Shown here piece after piece: positions 1 through 9,171 of a DNA stretch of 64,000 nt. This DNA comes from Myxococcales bacterium (GTDB lineage: Bacteria > Myxococcota_A > Polyangia > Haliangiales > Haliangiaceae), in assembly GCA_011526095.1 (NCBI GenBank), contig WYBA01000166.1:23152-87151 (forward strand), given 5' to 3'. Numbering within the stretch: the first letter of the stretch is position 1; each line of letters starts with the position of its first letter. The position numbers and the translations under genes are program-made. A model generated the notes under the pieces. The model was not told where the DNA came from, made no database searches, and worked only from the letters and a program-made list of their open reading frames with translations.

Positions 1-381
1 CTCCGTCAGCAGCGGGTAGGCGCCCGAGGCGTCGTGGACCTCCCGGCCGACCAGCGCCGGGCGGAACACGCACACCAGGCGGAGCTCGGTCTCGGCGCGC
101 AGCACGTGCTCGTCGTGCTGGTCGAGCGCGTAGACCGTGCCGTCGGAGATCTCGAACACCTCGCCGGTGGCGAGCGCCTCGATGCTGCCGCGGCCGGCGA
201 CGCAGTACACGGCCTCGAGGTGGTTGCGGTAGCACATCCGCGTCTCGGTCCCGGCGTGGATGATCGTGTCGTGGAGCGAGAACCCCATGCGGTCGTCGGC
301 GAGGAGCAGCCGGCGGCTGGTCCAGGTCTCGGCCTTGACCTCGCGCGCCGGCCCGAGCTCGGCGAGCCTGCGGACGATCAC
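1..381 (-). CDS. ectC: L-ectoine synthase, C-terminus cut by window edge
   Basis: EctC closes the ectoine pathway by cyclising N-gamma-acetyl-2,4-diaminobutyrate to ectoine, a cytoplasmic osmoprotectant. The frame starts at GTG 381 and runs 127 codons to the edge without a stop. The family is about 125-135 residues, so only a few residues are missing. Visible features are VKAETWTSRRLLL near the N-terminus, a cupin core around CYRNHLEAVYCVAG, and YALDQHDEHVL towards the end. The start overlaps the ectB stop as GTGA, which indicates translational coupling in an ectA-ectB-ectC operon. The match to the family and the operon order leave little doubt. Confidence 0.95.
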   Translation of the reverse strand, partial: MIVRRLAELGPAREVKAETWTSRRLLLADDRMGFSLHDTIIHAGTETRMCYRNHLEAVYCVAGRGSIEALATGEVFEISDGTVYALDQHDEHVLRAETELRLVCVFRPALVGREVHDASGAYPLLTE

Positions 382-1658
382 GACGCCACCGCCTCTCGGC
401 GGGGCGCGGCGGCGCGCTCGGCGACGGCCCGGGCGATCGCGCGCTCCAGCCGGTCGAGCCCGTCCTCCAGCTCCGCGACCGTGGCGGTCAGCGGCGGCAG
501 CAGCTTGACGACCTGGTCGTCGGCGCCGGCGGTCTCCACGATCAGGCCGTGCTCGAACGCGCGCTGGCAGATCTGGCGCGCCAGGCTCGGGTCGGCGCAC
601 GCCAGGCCCTGGATCAAGCCGCGCCCGCGCACCTGCGCGTCGCACCCGGGCGCCAGCTTGTCGAGGCGCGCGCGCACGAGCTCGGCCTTGGCGGTGACCG
701 CGCGCGCGAGCTGATCGTCGGCCCAGAAGTGCGCGAGTGCCGCCGTCGCGGTGACGAACGCCGGGTTGTGGCCGCGGAACGTGCCGTTGTGCTCGCCGGG
801 CTGCCACGCGTCGAGCTCGGGCCGCAGCAGCGTGATCGCCAGGGGCAGCCCGTAGCCGGACAGCGACTTCGACAGGCACACGATGTCGGGCTGCAGGCCC
901 GCGTCCTCGAAGCTGAAGAACCTGCCGGTCCGGCCACAGCCGACCTGGATGTCGTCGACGATCAGCAGCGCGCCCGACCGCTGCGCCAGCGCCGCGAGGG
1001 CGCGCAGCCACGCCGGCGACGCGACGTTGACGCCGCCCTCGGCCTGGACGGTCTCGACCAGGATCGCCGCCGGGGCGTCGATCCCGCTCGACCGATCGGA
1101 GAACAGCGTCTCGAGGTAGCCGAGCGAGTCGCCGCCCTCGCCGAGGTAGTTGCAGAACGGCGCGCGCACGACGTTCGTCAACGGGACGCCCGCCGCGTTG
1201 CGCTTGGCCGAGTTGCCGGTCACGGCGAGCGCCCCGAGCGTCATGCCGTGGAACGCGTTGGTGAACGACACGACCTGGGTCCGGCCGGTCACCTTGCGCG
1301 CCAGCTTGAGCGCGGCCTCGACGGCGTTGGTGCCGGTCGGCCCGGGGAACATGACCTTGTAGCTCATCCCGCGCGGCCGCAGCAGGTGCTGGTCGAGCGC
1401 CTCGAGGAACGCGATCTTGGCCGCGGTCGCGAGGTCGAGCGAGTGCGTGATGCCGTCGGACGCGAGGTAGCCGAGCAGCGCCTCCTTGAGCGCAGGGTGG
1501 TTGTGGCCGTAGTTGAGCGCGCCCGCCCCGGCGAAGAAGTCGAGGTAGCGGCGGCCGGCGTCGTCCTCGATCCACGCGCCGCGCGCGCGGGTGAAGACCG
1601 CCGGGAACGAGCGGCAGTAGGTCCGGACCTCGGACTCGAGGCGTTCGATCGTCGACAC
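378..1658 (-). CDS. ectB: L-2,4-diaminobutyrate aminotransferase
   Basis: EctB is the PLP-dependent class III aminotransferase that makes 2,4-diaminobutyrate from aspartate semialdehyde and glutamate, the first committed step to ectoine. The 426 residues match the family length. The sequence shows a GPTGTNAVEAALKLAR cofactor segment, VDDIQVGCGRTG, and CLSKSLSG carrying the likely PLP lysine. I place the start at GTG 1658 because an AAAGGAG ribosome site lies just upstream. An in-frame ATG at 1676 would put that site inside the gene and overlap ectA. It follows ectA by 10 nt and overlaps ectC by 4 nt. Confidence 0.95.
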   Translation of the reverse strand: MSTIERLESEVRTYCRSFPAVFTRARGAWIEDDAGRRYLDFFAGAGALNYGHNHPALKEALLGYLASDGITHSLDLATAAKIAFLEALDQHLLRPRGMSYKVMFPGPTGTNAVEAALKLARKVTGRTQVVSFTNAFHGMTLGALAVTGNSAKRNAAGVPLTNVVRAPFCNYLGEGGDSLGYLETLFSDRSSGIDAPAAILVETVQAEGGVNVASPAWLRALAALAQRSGALLIVDDIQVGCGRTGRFFSFEDAGLQPDIVCLSKSLSGYGLPLAITLLRPELDAWQPGEHNGTFRGHNPAFVTATAALAHFWADDQLARAVTAKAELVRARLDKLAPGCDAQVRGRGLIQGLACADPSLARQICQRAFEHGLIVETAGADDQVVKLLPPLTATVAELEDGLDRLERAIARAVAERAAAPRREAVAS

Positions 1659-1668
1659 GGGGCTCCTT

Positions 1669-2214
1669 TCAGCCATGGCCGCCTCCGCCGGGAAGCGGCC
1701 CGATGACGAGCAGTTCCTCGTCGGCGTGGGCGGTGGGGAACAGCGCGGCGGGGAAGCCCGCGCGCACGGCGCAGGCGACCCCGCGACGGCGGGCGAACCC
1801 GTGGAACAGCGCGCGCGAGGCGTGGTTGTCGGGCGCCACGGTCGCCTGCAGCTCGCGCACGGCGGCGACCTCGCCGGCGCGCCGCACGACCTCGTCGAGC
1901 ATCCGCTGGCCGAGCCCCGCCCCGCGCCACGCCGGCCGCACGCCGACCTGCCACACGAACACGGCGTCGGGCGCCGTCGGCGGGCGGTAGCCCAGGACGA
2001 AGCCCGCGAGCTCCGCGCCGTCGTGCGCGACGATCGCGGTGCCGGCGAAGTGCGCGCACAGCAGGACGTAGGCGTACGCGCTGTTGCGCTCGAGCTCGCC
2101 GATCTCTGGCACGACGCGCCAGATCGCGGCGGCGTCCTCGGCGGTGGGTGGACGGAGCGAGCAGGGGCGTGGCGGTCGGGCGTCACGCCCCGTTCGTGAC
2201 GCGGTCGGTTGCAT
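1669..2214 (-). CDS. ectA: L-2,4-diaminobutyrate acetyltransferase
   Basis: EctA acetylates 2,4-diaminobutyrate with acetyl-CoA, the middle step of ectoine synthesis. It is a 181-residue GNAT protein. It shows the typical opening block (SLRPPTAEDAAAIWRVV), ELERNSAYAYVLLCAHF, and the acetyl-CoA loop VRPAWRGAGLGQRML. The start is ATG 2214, preceded by GGGAG. An open frame continues upstream, but that part lacks EctA similarity and covers the operators. It is the first gene of the ect operon, and a TTGACA -35 element lies inside the palindrome upstream. Confidence 0.94.
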   Translation of the reverse strand: MQPTASRTGRDARPPRPCSLRPPTAEDAAAIWRVVPEIGELERNSAYAYVLLCAHFAGTAIVAHDGAELAGFVLGYRPPTAPDAVFVWQVGVRPAWRGAGLGQRMLDEVVRRAGEVAAVRELQATVAPDNHASRALFHGFARRRGVACAVRAGFPAALFPTAHADEELLVIGPLPGGGGHG

Positions 2215-2221
2215 CGGACTC

Positions 2222-2252
2222 CCTACAGACCATCCGAATCGTTTGTTGTCAA
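2222..2252 (-). promoter_or_regulatory. Probable ectA promoter
   Basis: On the minus strand TTGACA (2252-2247) is followed by CTGTAG or TGTAGG (2228-2222) at 18-19 bp spacing, then a short leader with GGGAG before the ectA ATG. The -35 lies inside the palindrome at 2237-2258, so a protein bound there would block RNA polymerase. The -10 is weak and the spacing slightly long; the site is inferred from sequence only. Confidence 0.5.
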
Positions 2253-2258
2253 ACGATT
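2237..2258. promoter_or_regulatory. Operator-like palindrome 1 (ectA/marR intergenic)
   Basis: AATCGTTTG and CAAACGATT form perfect 9-bp inverted arms around a TTGT centre. It covers the -35 of the ectA promoter. EctR-type MarR repressors of ect operons are known to bind palindromes at the promoter, so this is the best candidate site for the adjacent MarR protein. Confidence 0.7.
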
Positions 2259-2296
2259 TGGCCCGCGGTCGAGCGCGGGCGGCGCGAAGTCTCGAA

Positions 2297-2318
2297 GATC
2301 GTTGGAGGACAAACGATC
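2297..2318. promoter_or_regulatory. Operator-like palindrome 2 (ectA/marR intergenic)
   Basis: GATCGTTGG - AGGA - CAAACGATC repeats the 9-4-9 architecture of the palindrome at 2237-2258 with one arm mismatch. The two centres are exactly 60 bp apart. It probably serves the marR side of the divergent region or cooperative binding. Confidence 0.6.
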
Positions 2319-2566
2319 GGCGTGGCGCGCGCCGGCGCGCGCGGACCCGGTCGGCGCCGGCGCCGCGCGCGCTCGGTCGGCCACCCCCCACGGTCCCCGT
2401 CCTGGTGTACGGTCGGGCCCCGCTCCGACCGTCACCGCGCCGCCGCCCGCGGCGCGGCGCCGCTGCATGGCCCGACGCGCGCCCGGCTCGCCGTGGCCCG
2501 GCCACGCTCGGGGGCGCGCCGATTGACCGACCCGGCGCGGTTCAGCGATCGTCGCCGGTGGCCCCG
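2319..2566. other. Rest of ectA/marR intergenic region
   Basis: This 248-bp stretch is GC-rich and shows no convincing gene, repeat or promoter. A TACGGT hexamer near 2406 is too far from the marR start to be assigned with confidence. Confidence 0.4.
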
Positions 2567-3046
2567 ATGCCCGCGAGACCACTGCCCGCCGGAGAGACCC
2601 TGCGCTTCATGCAACGGCTGTGGGAGGTCGCCCACGCGCTGGAGGTCCGATCGAAGCGGATGGCCCGCACGATCGGCGTGACCGGGCCGCAGCGGCTGGT
2701 GCTGCGGATCGTGGCGCAGTCGCCGGGGTGCACCGCGCGCGACATCTCGGACACCCTCGGGCTGCACCCGAGCACGCTGACCGGCATCCTCGCGCGGCTC
2801 GAGCGCGCGGGCGCGCTGCGCCGCAAGGTCGATCCAGACGACCGCCGCCGCGCGCGGTTCGAGCTCACCGCGGAGGGAGAGCGCCTGGCGGGGGAGCGGC
2901 GCGGCACGGTCGAGGCGGCGGTCCGTCGCGCGCTCGCGCGGGTCGCGCCAGGCACGGTCGAGGCGACCGCGGCGATGCTGGCGACCCTCGCCGCCGAGCT
3001 CGAGCGCGACGACGACGCGCCGCCCCCGTCGCGTCGCCGGCGGTGA
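2567..3046 (+). CDS. MarR-family transcriptional regulator, EctR candidate
   Basis: This 159-residue protein has the MarR winged-helix layout. It has an N-terminal dimerisation helix (FMQRLWEVAHALEV), a recognition region (TARDISDTLGLHPSTLTGIL) and the wing signature KVDPDDRRRARFELT. C-terminal helices and an Arg-rich tail follow. It is divergent from ectABC across a region holding two matched palindromes. In methylotrophs and other halotolerant bacteria a MarR protein (EctR) next to ect genes represses them, so the same role is inferred here. The start is uncertain: ATG 2567 was chosen, but a later ATG (MQRLWEV, near 2609) is possible. Confidence 0.8.
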   Translation: MPARPLPAGETLRFMQRLWEVAHALEVRSKRMARTIGVTGPQRLVLRIVAQSPGCTARDISDTLGLHPSTLTGILARLERAGALRRKVDPDDRRRARFELTAEGERLAGERRGTVEAAVRRALARVAPGTVEATAAMLATLAAELERDDDAPPPSRRRR

Positions 3047-3073
3047 CGCGCGGCGCCCGCGCCGTCGCGGGGG

Positions 3074-5383
3074 TCAGTCCGCCATCGCCTCGCGCACGCG
3101 CTCGGCCAGCCAGGTCCAGCGCTGGCGCGCGGTCGCGTTGCGCACGGCCATGCCGATCGCGCGGCGCGAGCCGACGAGCACGACGAGCTGCTTGCCGCGG
3201 GTCACCGCGGTGTAGAGCAGGCTGCGCTGCAGCATCATGTAGTGCTGCGTCGCGATCGGGATGACGACGGCCGGGTACTCGCTGCCCTGGCTCTTGTGGA
3301 CGCTGACCGCGTAGGCGTGGACGAGCTGGTCGAGCTCGCTGCGGTCGTAGACGGCGGTGCGGCCGTCGCCGAAGTCGACGCGCAACGCCGGCGGCTCGCC
3401 GCCGTCGGGGCCAGCGGGCAGCTTGCCGAGCGCGGTGATCACGCCGATGTCGCCGTTGTAGACGTTCTTGTCGTAGTCGTTCTTGAGCTGCATCACCTTG
3501 TCGCCGGTGCGGAACGTCCGGTCGCCGCGGGTGAGCTCGCCGGCGCCGTCGCGCGGCGGGTTGAGGCGCGCCTGCAGCGCGGCGTTGAGCGACGCCGTAC
3601 CGAGCTCGCCGCGGTGCATCGGCACCAGCACCTGGACGGCGGCGAGCGGCTCGAACCCGAACCGCGCCGGGATCCGCTCGGCCACCAGCTCGACGACGGT
3701 GTCGCGCGCCGCGGCGGGCTCCTCGCGCGCGATGAAGTAGAAGTCCGTGGTCGGCGCGTCGGCCGCGCGCGCCTCGAGGTCGGGCGGCTCGCCGTGGTTG
3801 ATGCGGTGGGCGTTGACGACGATCTGGCTCTGCGCGGCCTGGCGGAAGATCTCGGTCAGCCGCACCACCGTCGCGGCGCGCGAGCTGATCACGTCGGCCA
3901 GCACCGCGCCGGGGCCGACCGACGGTAGCTGGTCGACGTCGCCGACGAGGACGAGCTGCGCGTCGGGCCGCAGCGCGACGACCAGCGCCTTGAACAGCGC
4001 GATGTCGATCATCGACGCCTCGTCGACGACGACGACGTCGGCGTCGAGCGGATCCGATGGCCCGCGCGCGAACACGCCCTCGTGCGGCTGGTACTCGAGC
4101 AGCCGGTGGATCGTCAGCGCCTCGCGCCCGGTCGACTCGCCGAGCCGCTTGGCCGCGCGCCCGGTCGGCGCCGCCAGCGCGACCGCGCGGCGCTGCAGCC
4201 CGGCGAGGTGGACGATCGCCTTGACGATCGTCGTCTTGCCGACGCCGGGGCCGCCGGTGATCACGACGCACTTGTCGACCGCGGCGGCGACGACCGCGGC
4301 GCGCTGCTGCGGCGCCAGCTCGAGCGTCGACGCGACCTCGAAGTCGCGCACCGCCGCGTCGACGTCGATCGTCAGCGCGCGCGCCGGCGTCCGCGCCAGC
4401 TCGGCGAGCGCCGCGGCGGCGGCCGTCTCGACCTCCCACACCGCGGTCAGCGACACGCACGGCCCGCGGTCGCCGAGCGACTCGCGCACGATCAGCCGCG
4501 AGCCCTCGAGCGCGGCGAGCGGCTCGCGCAGCTTGTCGCGGTCGACCGCGAGCAGCTCCGCCGCCGCCACCAGCAGCGCGTCGTCGGGGACGTGGGCGTG
4601 GCCGTCCTCGGTCTGCACGCCGATCGCGTGGAGCAGCCCGGCCTCGAGCCGCGCCGGGGCGTCGCGCGCGATCCCCAGCTTCTCGGCGATCGCGTCGGCG
4701 GTCTTGAACCCGATGCCCCAGATCTCGGTGGCGAGCCGGTACGGGTTCTCGCGGATCTTCTCGATCGCCTTGTTGCCCCACTTCTTGACGATCCGCGCGG
4801 CGAACCCGGCCGACACGCCGTGGCCGCGCAGGAACACCATCACGTCCTGGGCGTGGCGGTGCTCCGCCCACGCCGCGGCGATCCGCCCGGCGCGCACCGA
4901 CCCGATGCCCTCGACCTCGGTCAGCCGCTCGGGCGCGTGGTGGATGATCTCCAGCGTCTCCATCCCGAAGTGCTTGACCAGGCGCTTGGCCATCTCCGGC
5001 CCGACGCCGGGGATGCCGGCGGAGCCGAGGTACTTCTCGATGCCGACCAGCGTCTCGGGCGTGCGCGTCGCGTAGCTGTCGACCTTGAACTGCCGGCCCC
5101 ACTTCTTGTCGGTGACCCAGGCGCCGTGCAGTCGCAGCGGCATGCCCTCGGGCACCTTGAGCAGGTTGCCGACGACGGTGACCGGCTCGCCGCCGGAGGT
5201 CAGCGCGAACCGCCCGACCGTGAAGCCGGTGTCGTCGGCGCGGAACACGATCCGGTCGAGCTCGCCGTCGAGCGTGAGCATGCCGGGCGCGGGCGCGCCG
5301 TCCCCGGCGGCGGCCGACGCGGGCAGCGCCAGCCGGCCCTGGGTCGGCCCGGCGCCGCCGGGGCGATCGCGTTCGCCCGCCAT
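3074..5383 (-). CDS. recD2: ATP-dependent RecD2-like DNA helicase
   Basis: RecD2 proteins are 5'-3' superfamily 1B helicases acting outside RecBCD in DNA repair. The 769 residues contain an N-terminal OB-like region and helix-hairpin-helix repeats ([41 protein letters not shown]). A Walker A motif GGPGVGKTT lies near residues 376-384, Walker B is VVVDEASM, and [13 protein letters not shown] follows. The C-terminal UvrD-like part has [12 protein letters not shown] and [17 protein letters not shown] box 6 nt before ATG 5383 supports this start over the internal MLTLDGELD. It is convergent with marR and stands alone. Confidence 0.92.
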   Translation of the reverse strand: MAGERDRPGGAGPTQGRLALPASAAAGDGAPAPGMLTLDGELDRIVFRADDTGFTVGRFALTSGGEPVTVVGNLLKVPEGMPLRLHGAWVTDKKWGRQFKVDSYATRTPETLVGIEKYLGSAGIPGVGPEMAKRLVKHFGMETLEIIHHAPERLTEVEGIGSVRAGRIAAAWAEHRHAQDVMVFLRGHGVSAGFAARIVKKWGNKAIEKIRENPYRLATEIWGIGFKTADAIAEKLGIARDAPARLEAGLLHAIGVQTEDGHAHVPDDALLVAAAELLAVDRDKLREPLAALEGSRLIVRESLGDRGPCVSLTAVWEVETAAAAALAELARTPARALTIDVDAAVRDFEVASTLELAPQQRAAVVAAAVDKCVVITGGPGVGKTTIVKAIVHLAGLQRRAVALAAPTGRAAKRLGESTGREALTIHRLLEYQPHEGVFARGPSDPLDADVVVVDEASMIDIALFKALVVALRPDAQLVLVGDVDQLPSVGPGAVLADVISSRAATVVRLTEIFRQAAQSQIVVNAHRINHGEPPDLEARAADAPTTDFYFIAREEPAAARDTVVELVAERIPARFGFEPLAAVQVLVPMHRGELGTASLNAALQARLNPPRDGAGELTRGDRTFRTGDKVMQLKNDYDKNVYNGDIGVITALGKLPAGPDGGEPPALRVDFGDGRTAVYDRSELDQLVHAYAVSVHKSQGSEYPAVVIPIATQHYMMLQRSLLYTAVTRGKQLVVLVGSRRAIGMAVRNATARQRWTWLAERVREAMAD

Positions 5384-5389
5384 CGGCGC

Positions 5390-5395
5390 GTTCTA
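5390..5395 (-). promoter_or_regulatory. -10 box TAGAAC of recD2
   Basis: TAGAAC on the minus strand ends 6 nt before the recD2 ATG, so transcription would begin at or next to the start codon, giving a leaderless mRNA. No clear -35 is visible. Confidence 0.4.
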
Positions 5396-5399
5396 CCAC

Positions 5400-5421
5400 G
5401 CCGGCCCGCGGCCGGGCCGGC
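5400..5421 (-). terminator. GC hairpin after the SDR gene
   Basis: GCCGGCCCG - CGGC - CGGGCCGGC is a perfect 9-bp stem with a 4-nt loop, about 20 nt past the stop of the reductase gene. It has no T-run, so it may be a weak or Rho-assisted terminator for the phasin-phaC-reductase operon. Confidence 0.5.
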
Positions 5422-5441
5422 TTCCTCGCGCAGGGCGCGGC

Positions 5442-6209
<768 letters not shown>

Positions 6210-6237
6210 GGGGTGTCCTCTTGCGGGCGCTATAACA

Positions 6238-7293
6238 TCAGAGCCGCGCGGCGAGCCACGCGATCAGGGCGGGATACATGTCGCGGGCGGCGCGGGTGCC
6301 GACCACGGCGCCGACGTGGCCGCCCGCGACGCGCAGCGTCGTGGTGTCGCGGGTCCCGACCTGGTCGAGCAGCGCGCACGCCGCCTCGGACGGGCAGATC
6401 GTGTCGCGGCTGGCCACGACGGCCGCCGTCGGGCAGGTGATCTTCGACAGATCGACGAGGCGGTCGCGCACGCGGTGGGTCCGCTGGATCAGGCCGTTCG
6501 CCTGGTACAGGTCCTTGATGTACGTGCGGTAGGCCTCGCCGGGGAACGGGATGTTGTCGCTGGCCCAGGTGTCGAGCGCGCGGAACGCGAGCATCGCGGC
6601 CGGATCGGCCATCAGCTCGGGCATCCCGACGTACTTGGCGATGTCCAGCGTCGGCCGCAGCGCGACGAACCCGGCCTGCATCTGGTCGGGCGAGACGCTG
6701 CCGGCGTCGGCGATCGCGTCGGCGTCGAACCACCGCCGCTCGACCATGCGGCCGAGCATCCCGGCCTTCGAGAAGTCGATCGGGCCGGCGAGGTTGACGA
6801 GCGCGGCGACGTCGCGCGGGTGCAGCGCGGTGTGGATGGCGGACAGCGTGCCGCCCATGCAGTAGCCCAGGATCGCGACCTTGTCGGCGCCGGTCTCGCG
6901 GCGGACGCGGCGCACCATGCGGCGCAGCCGGTCCAGCACGTCGGTCCACGACAGGTAGCGGTCCTCGTCCTCCGGGACGCCCCAGTCGAGGCACCACGTG
7001 TCGATGCCGGCGTCGACGAGCGCCTCGACCAGGCTGGCGCCCGGGCGGAGGTCGAGCACGTACCAGCGGTTGATCATCGACGGGACGAGCAGGAGCGGGG
7101 TCGCGGGGGAGGCGGGCGCGGTCGCCGGGCGGACGAACCGGTAGAGGCTCGCGGTCCCTTCACGGGACACGGTCGCGCGCGGCGTGGGGGCCAGCCGCGG
7201 CGCGGGTCGAGCGTCGGCCAGTCCGGTCACCGAGGCGACCGCGTCGGTCCAGGCCTGGGTCGTGGTCCGGGGCCACTGCAGGAGGTGCTGCAT
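6238..7293 (-). CDS. phaC: Class III PHA synthase, copy 1
   Basis: PHA synthases polymerise (R)-3-hydroxyacyl-CoA on the surface of storage granules. The 351-residue length fits the short class III (PhaC of PhaEC) type. An alpha/beta-hydrolase core carries the lipase-like box GYCMGG with catalytic Cys near residue 145, an Asp in VASRDTICPS and a His in [26 protein letters not shown] and DWGVPEDEDRYLSW are also typical. I start at ATG 7293; a GTG one codon upstream is equally in frame. It lies 10 nt after the phasin and before a PhaB-like reductase. A second homologous synthase is at 16713. Confidence 0.92.
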   Translation of the reverse strand: MQHLLQWPRTTTQAWTDAVASVTGLADARPAPRLAPTPRATVSREGTASLYRFVRPATAPASPATPLLLVPSMINRWYVLDLRPGASLVEALVDAGIDTWCLDWGVPEDEDRYLSWTDVLDRLRRMVRRVRRETGADKVAILGYCMGGTLSAIHTALHPRDVAALVNLAGPIDFSKAGMLGRMVERRWFDADAIADAGSVSPDQMQAGFVALRPTLDIAKYVGMPELMADPAAMLAFRALDTWASDNIPFPGEAYRTYIKDLYQANGLIQRTHRVRDRLVDLSKITCPTAAVVASRDTICPSEAACALLDQVGTRDTTTLRVAGGHVGAVVGTRAARDMYPALIAWLAARL

Positions 7294-7303
7294 CACGTGC
7301 GCC

Positions 7304-7654
7304 TCAGGCCTTGAACGACTCGGTGACGCGGCGGGTGGCCTCGAGCGTCATCTTGCGCCACTCGGTGGTGAGCGCCGCGACGTAGCCGATCGACTCGCTG
7401 GCGAGGCTCGCCAGGTCCTGCGACGCGGCGCGGGCGCGCGCGTACATCGCGTTCTCGTAGCCGGCGAGCTCGTCCCAGTACTGGTTCATCGTGCCCTGCA
7501 GGCGCAGCATGTTGTCGCGCGCCTGGGCGACGAACTGCTCGTACATCGCGGCGTTGGGCATCTCGAACTTCGGCAGCTCGAACTTCGGGGCGGCCTCGGC
7601 CTTGGGGGCGTCGGTCTTGGGGGCGTCGGTCTTCGGGGTCTCGTGCTTGGACAT
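7304..7654 (-). CDS. phaP: Phasin (PHA granule surface protein)
   Basis: Phasins coat PHA granules and limit their coalescence. The 116-residue product begins with a Lys/Ala/Pro-rich tail containing KTDAPKTDAPK, a 15-bp DNA repeat. It continues as an amphipathic helical phasin domain (MYEQFVAQARDNMLRLQ to EATRRVTESFK). The start at ATG 7654 is set by AAAGGAGC 9-16 nt upstream; a longer open frame lacks support. It is the first gene of phasin-phaC-reductase. A strong promoter lies at 7680-7708 and a putative PhaR site just beyond it. Confidence 0.88.
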   Translation of the reverse strand: MSKHETPKTDAPKTDAPKAEAAPKFELPKFEMPNAAMYEQFVAQARDNMLRLQGTMNQYWDELAGYENAMYARARAASQDLASLASESIGYVAALTTEWRKMTLEATRRVTESFKA

Positions 7655-7679
7655 GGTCGGTAGCTCCTTTGCTGGAGCC

Positions 7680-7708
7680 ACCCTAGGCACCGCGGTGCGG
7701 GGCGTCAA
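7680..7708 (-). promoter_or_regulatory. Phasin operon promoter
   Basis: On the minus strand TTGACG (7708-7703) and TAGGGT (7685-7680) are separated by exactly 17 bp. The spacer holds a perfect palindrome GCACCGCGGTGC. The AAAGGAGC ribosome site follows. It is among the best sigma-70-like promoters in the window. Confidence 0.75.
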
Positions 7709-7718
7709 GGCGGAAATG

Positions 7719-7729
7719 TTGCGACGCAG
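7719..7729. promoter_or_regulatory. Putative PhaR site 1 (upstream of phasin promoter)
   Basis: TTGCGACGCAG has the shape TTGC-N3-GCAG and lies 10 bp upstream of the -35. The same arrangement occurs at 7793-7803 and 10160-10170, next to other genes linked to PHA. Confidence 0.55.
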
Positions 7730-7762
7730 CACGATCGCGGGATGGTCGAGTCGCGCATAGTG

Positions 7763-7791
7763 TTGGTTTTATGTGTGTTTAGTCGCAGAAT
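7763..7791 (+). promoter_or_regulatory. Promoter of the MFS gene
   Basis: TTGGTT (7763-7768) and CAGAAT (7786-7791) are 17 bp apart in a locally AT-rich patch. Transcription would start inside the palindrome at 7793-7803. Confidence 0.5.
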
Positions 7792-7792
7792 G

Positions 7793-7803
7793 TTGCAGTG
7801 CAA
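7793..7803. promoter_or_regulatory. Putative PhaR site 2 (over MFS transcription start)
   Basis: TTGCAGTGCAA is a perfect 11-bp palindrome directly after the -10 of the MFS promoter, where a bound repressor would stop initiation. It also lies in the shared upstream region of the phasin operon. Confidence 0.6.
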
Positions 7804-7850
7804 AAAAGATCGCTTGCGCCGCGGCACGGATCCGATCTAGAAGCCAGCTC

Positions 7851-9122
7851 ATGCAAGCCGACACCTCCTCACGTGCGCTCCCCTGGTGGAAGGAACCGAC
7901 CCGCGACCAGTGGGCTGCCCTGGCGGCGGCCTGGTCGGGCTGGGTGCTCGACGCGTTCGACTTCACGATCTTCCTGCTGGTGATGCCGCACATCGCCCAG
8001 GAGTTCGGCGTCGGGGTCACCGCGGTGAGCGCCTCGATCACGCTGACGCTGCTGGTCCGGCTGATCGGCGGCGTCGCCGCCGGCTGGGCGGCCGACCGCT
8101 GGGGCCGCCGCCTGCCGCTGATGATCGCGGTGGTCTGGCTCGCCGCGTTCGACGCGGCGATCGCGTTCGCCCCGTCGCTGACGTGGATCATCGTGCTGCG
8201 GACGCTGTTCGGGTTCGGCATGGGCGCCGAGTGGGCCGCGGGCGCGACGCTGGCGATGGAGAGCTGGCCGGCGCGGAGCAAGCACATCGCGTCGGGCCTG
8301 CTGCAGGCGGGCTGGCCCGTCGGCTACCTGCTCGCGGCCGCGATCTCGGCGGTCGTCGTCCCGGTGTGGGGCTGGCGCGCGCTGTTCCTGATCGCCGCGG
8401 CGCCGGCGCTGCTGGTGCTGCCGATCCGGCTGTTCGTCAAGGAGAGCCCGGAGTGGCTGGCGCAGCAGGCCGAGAAGGCGCGCGGCGTCGCGCCCCGCCC
8501 GGTGGCGGCGATCGCGCGCGCCGCGCTCGTCGAGATGCGCGGCAAGCTGATCTGGGGCTCGCTCGTGATGGCGCTCGGCTTCGGCGTCTACTACGCGATG
8601 GGCTCCCACTACCCGACGATGCTGATGCTGGAGCGCGGGATGGACGCCGGCGAGCTCGGCCTGGTGCTGATCGTGTTCAACATCGGCATGCTCGTCGGCG
8701 CCGTCGGCTGCGGCTGGCTGGCCGAGAAGAAGGGCGTGCTGTTCACCGTCGCCGTGCCGGCCCTGCTGATGGTGCCGCTGATGCCGCTCTACGTCGGGAT
8801 GGCGCCGGAGCTGCTCTACGTCGGCGCGTTCGTCGGCGGCGCCGTCGGGCTGGGCTTCTGCGGCGTCGTGCCGTCGCTGCTCACCGGCCTGTTCGACACG
8901 CGGGTGCGGGCGCGCGCGGTTGGCTTCGTCTACCACGCCGGCGCCTTCCTCGCGGCGTTCGTCCCCGTCGCCGTGGCGAGCCTCGCCGAGACGACCTCGC
9001 TGTCGCTCGCCGAGTCGATCGCGCTCGTCGGCGGCGGCTTCGAGATCGTGCTCGCCCTGGCGTTCCTCGCCTCGCGCCGCGCGGCGGCCTCGGCGATCGC
9101 CGCGCCCGCCGGCGCGCACTGA
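7851..9122 (+). CDS. MFS transporter, carboxylate or sialate type
   Basis: This 423-residue protein has about twelve membrane segments and the MFS loop motif GWAADRWGRRLPL between helices 2 and 3. The WVLDAFDFTIFLLVMPHI start is characteristic of the SHS/AAHS group of proton symporters for lactate, sialate or aromatic acids. I used ATG 7851. The longer frame has no ribosome site and would begin before the transcription start. It is divergent from the phasin operon and carries a PhaR-like palindrome at its start, so import of a hydroxy- or short-chain acid that feeds PHA synthesis is a reasonable inference. The substrate cannot be read from sequence. Confidence 0.85.
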   Translation: MQADTSSRALPWWKEPTRDQWAALAAAWSGWVLDAFDFTIFLLVMPHIAQEFGVGVTAVSASITLTLLVRLIGGVAAGWAADRWGRRLPLMIAVVWLAAFDAAIAFAPSLTWIIVLRTLFGFGMGAEWAAGATLAMESWPARSKHIASGLLQAGWPVGYLLAAAISAVVVPVWGWRALFLIAAAPALLVLPIRLFVKESPEWLAQQAEKARGVAPRPVAAIARAALVEMRGKLIWGSLVMALGFGVYYAMGSHYPTMLMLERGMDAGELGLVLIVFNIGMLVGAVGCGWLAEKKGVLFTVAVPALLMVPLMPLYVGMAPELLYVGAFVGGAVGLGFCGVVPSLLTGLFDTRVRARAVGFVYHAGAFLAAFVPVAVASLAETTSLSLAESIALVGGGFEIVLALAFLASRRAAASAIAAPAGAH

Positions 9123-9171
9123 CCGCCGCGCCGCGCGGCGCGCCAGCACGCTCGCAAGCGAGGCGCCATCG

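Noticed and set aside
1676..2505. Long upstream extensions of ectA and ectB frames
   Set aside because: They lack family similarity, cover the operators or ribosome site, and give proteins longer than the families.
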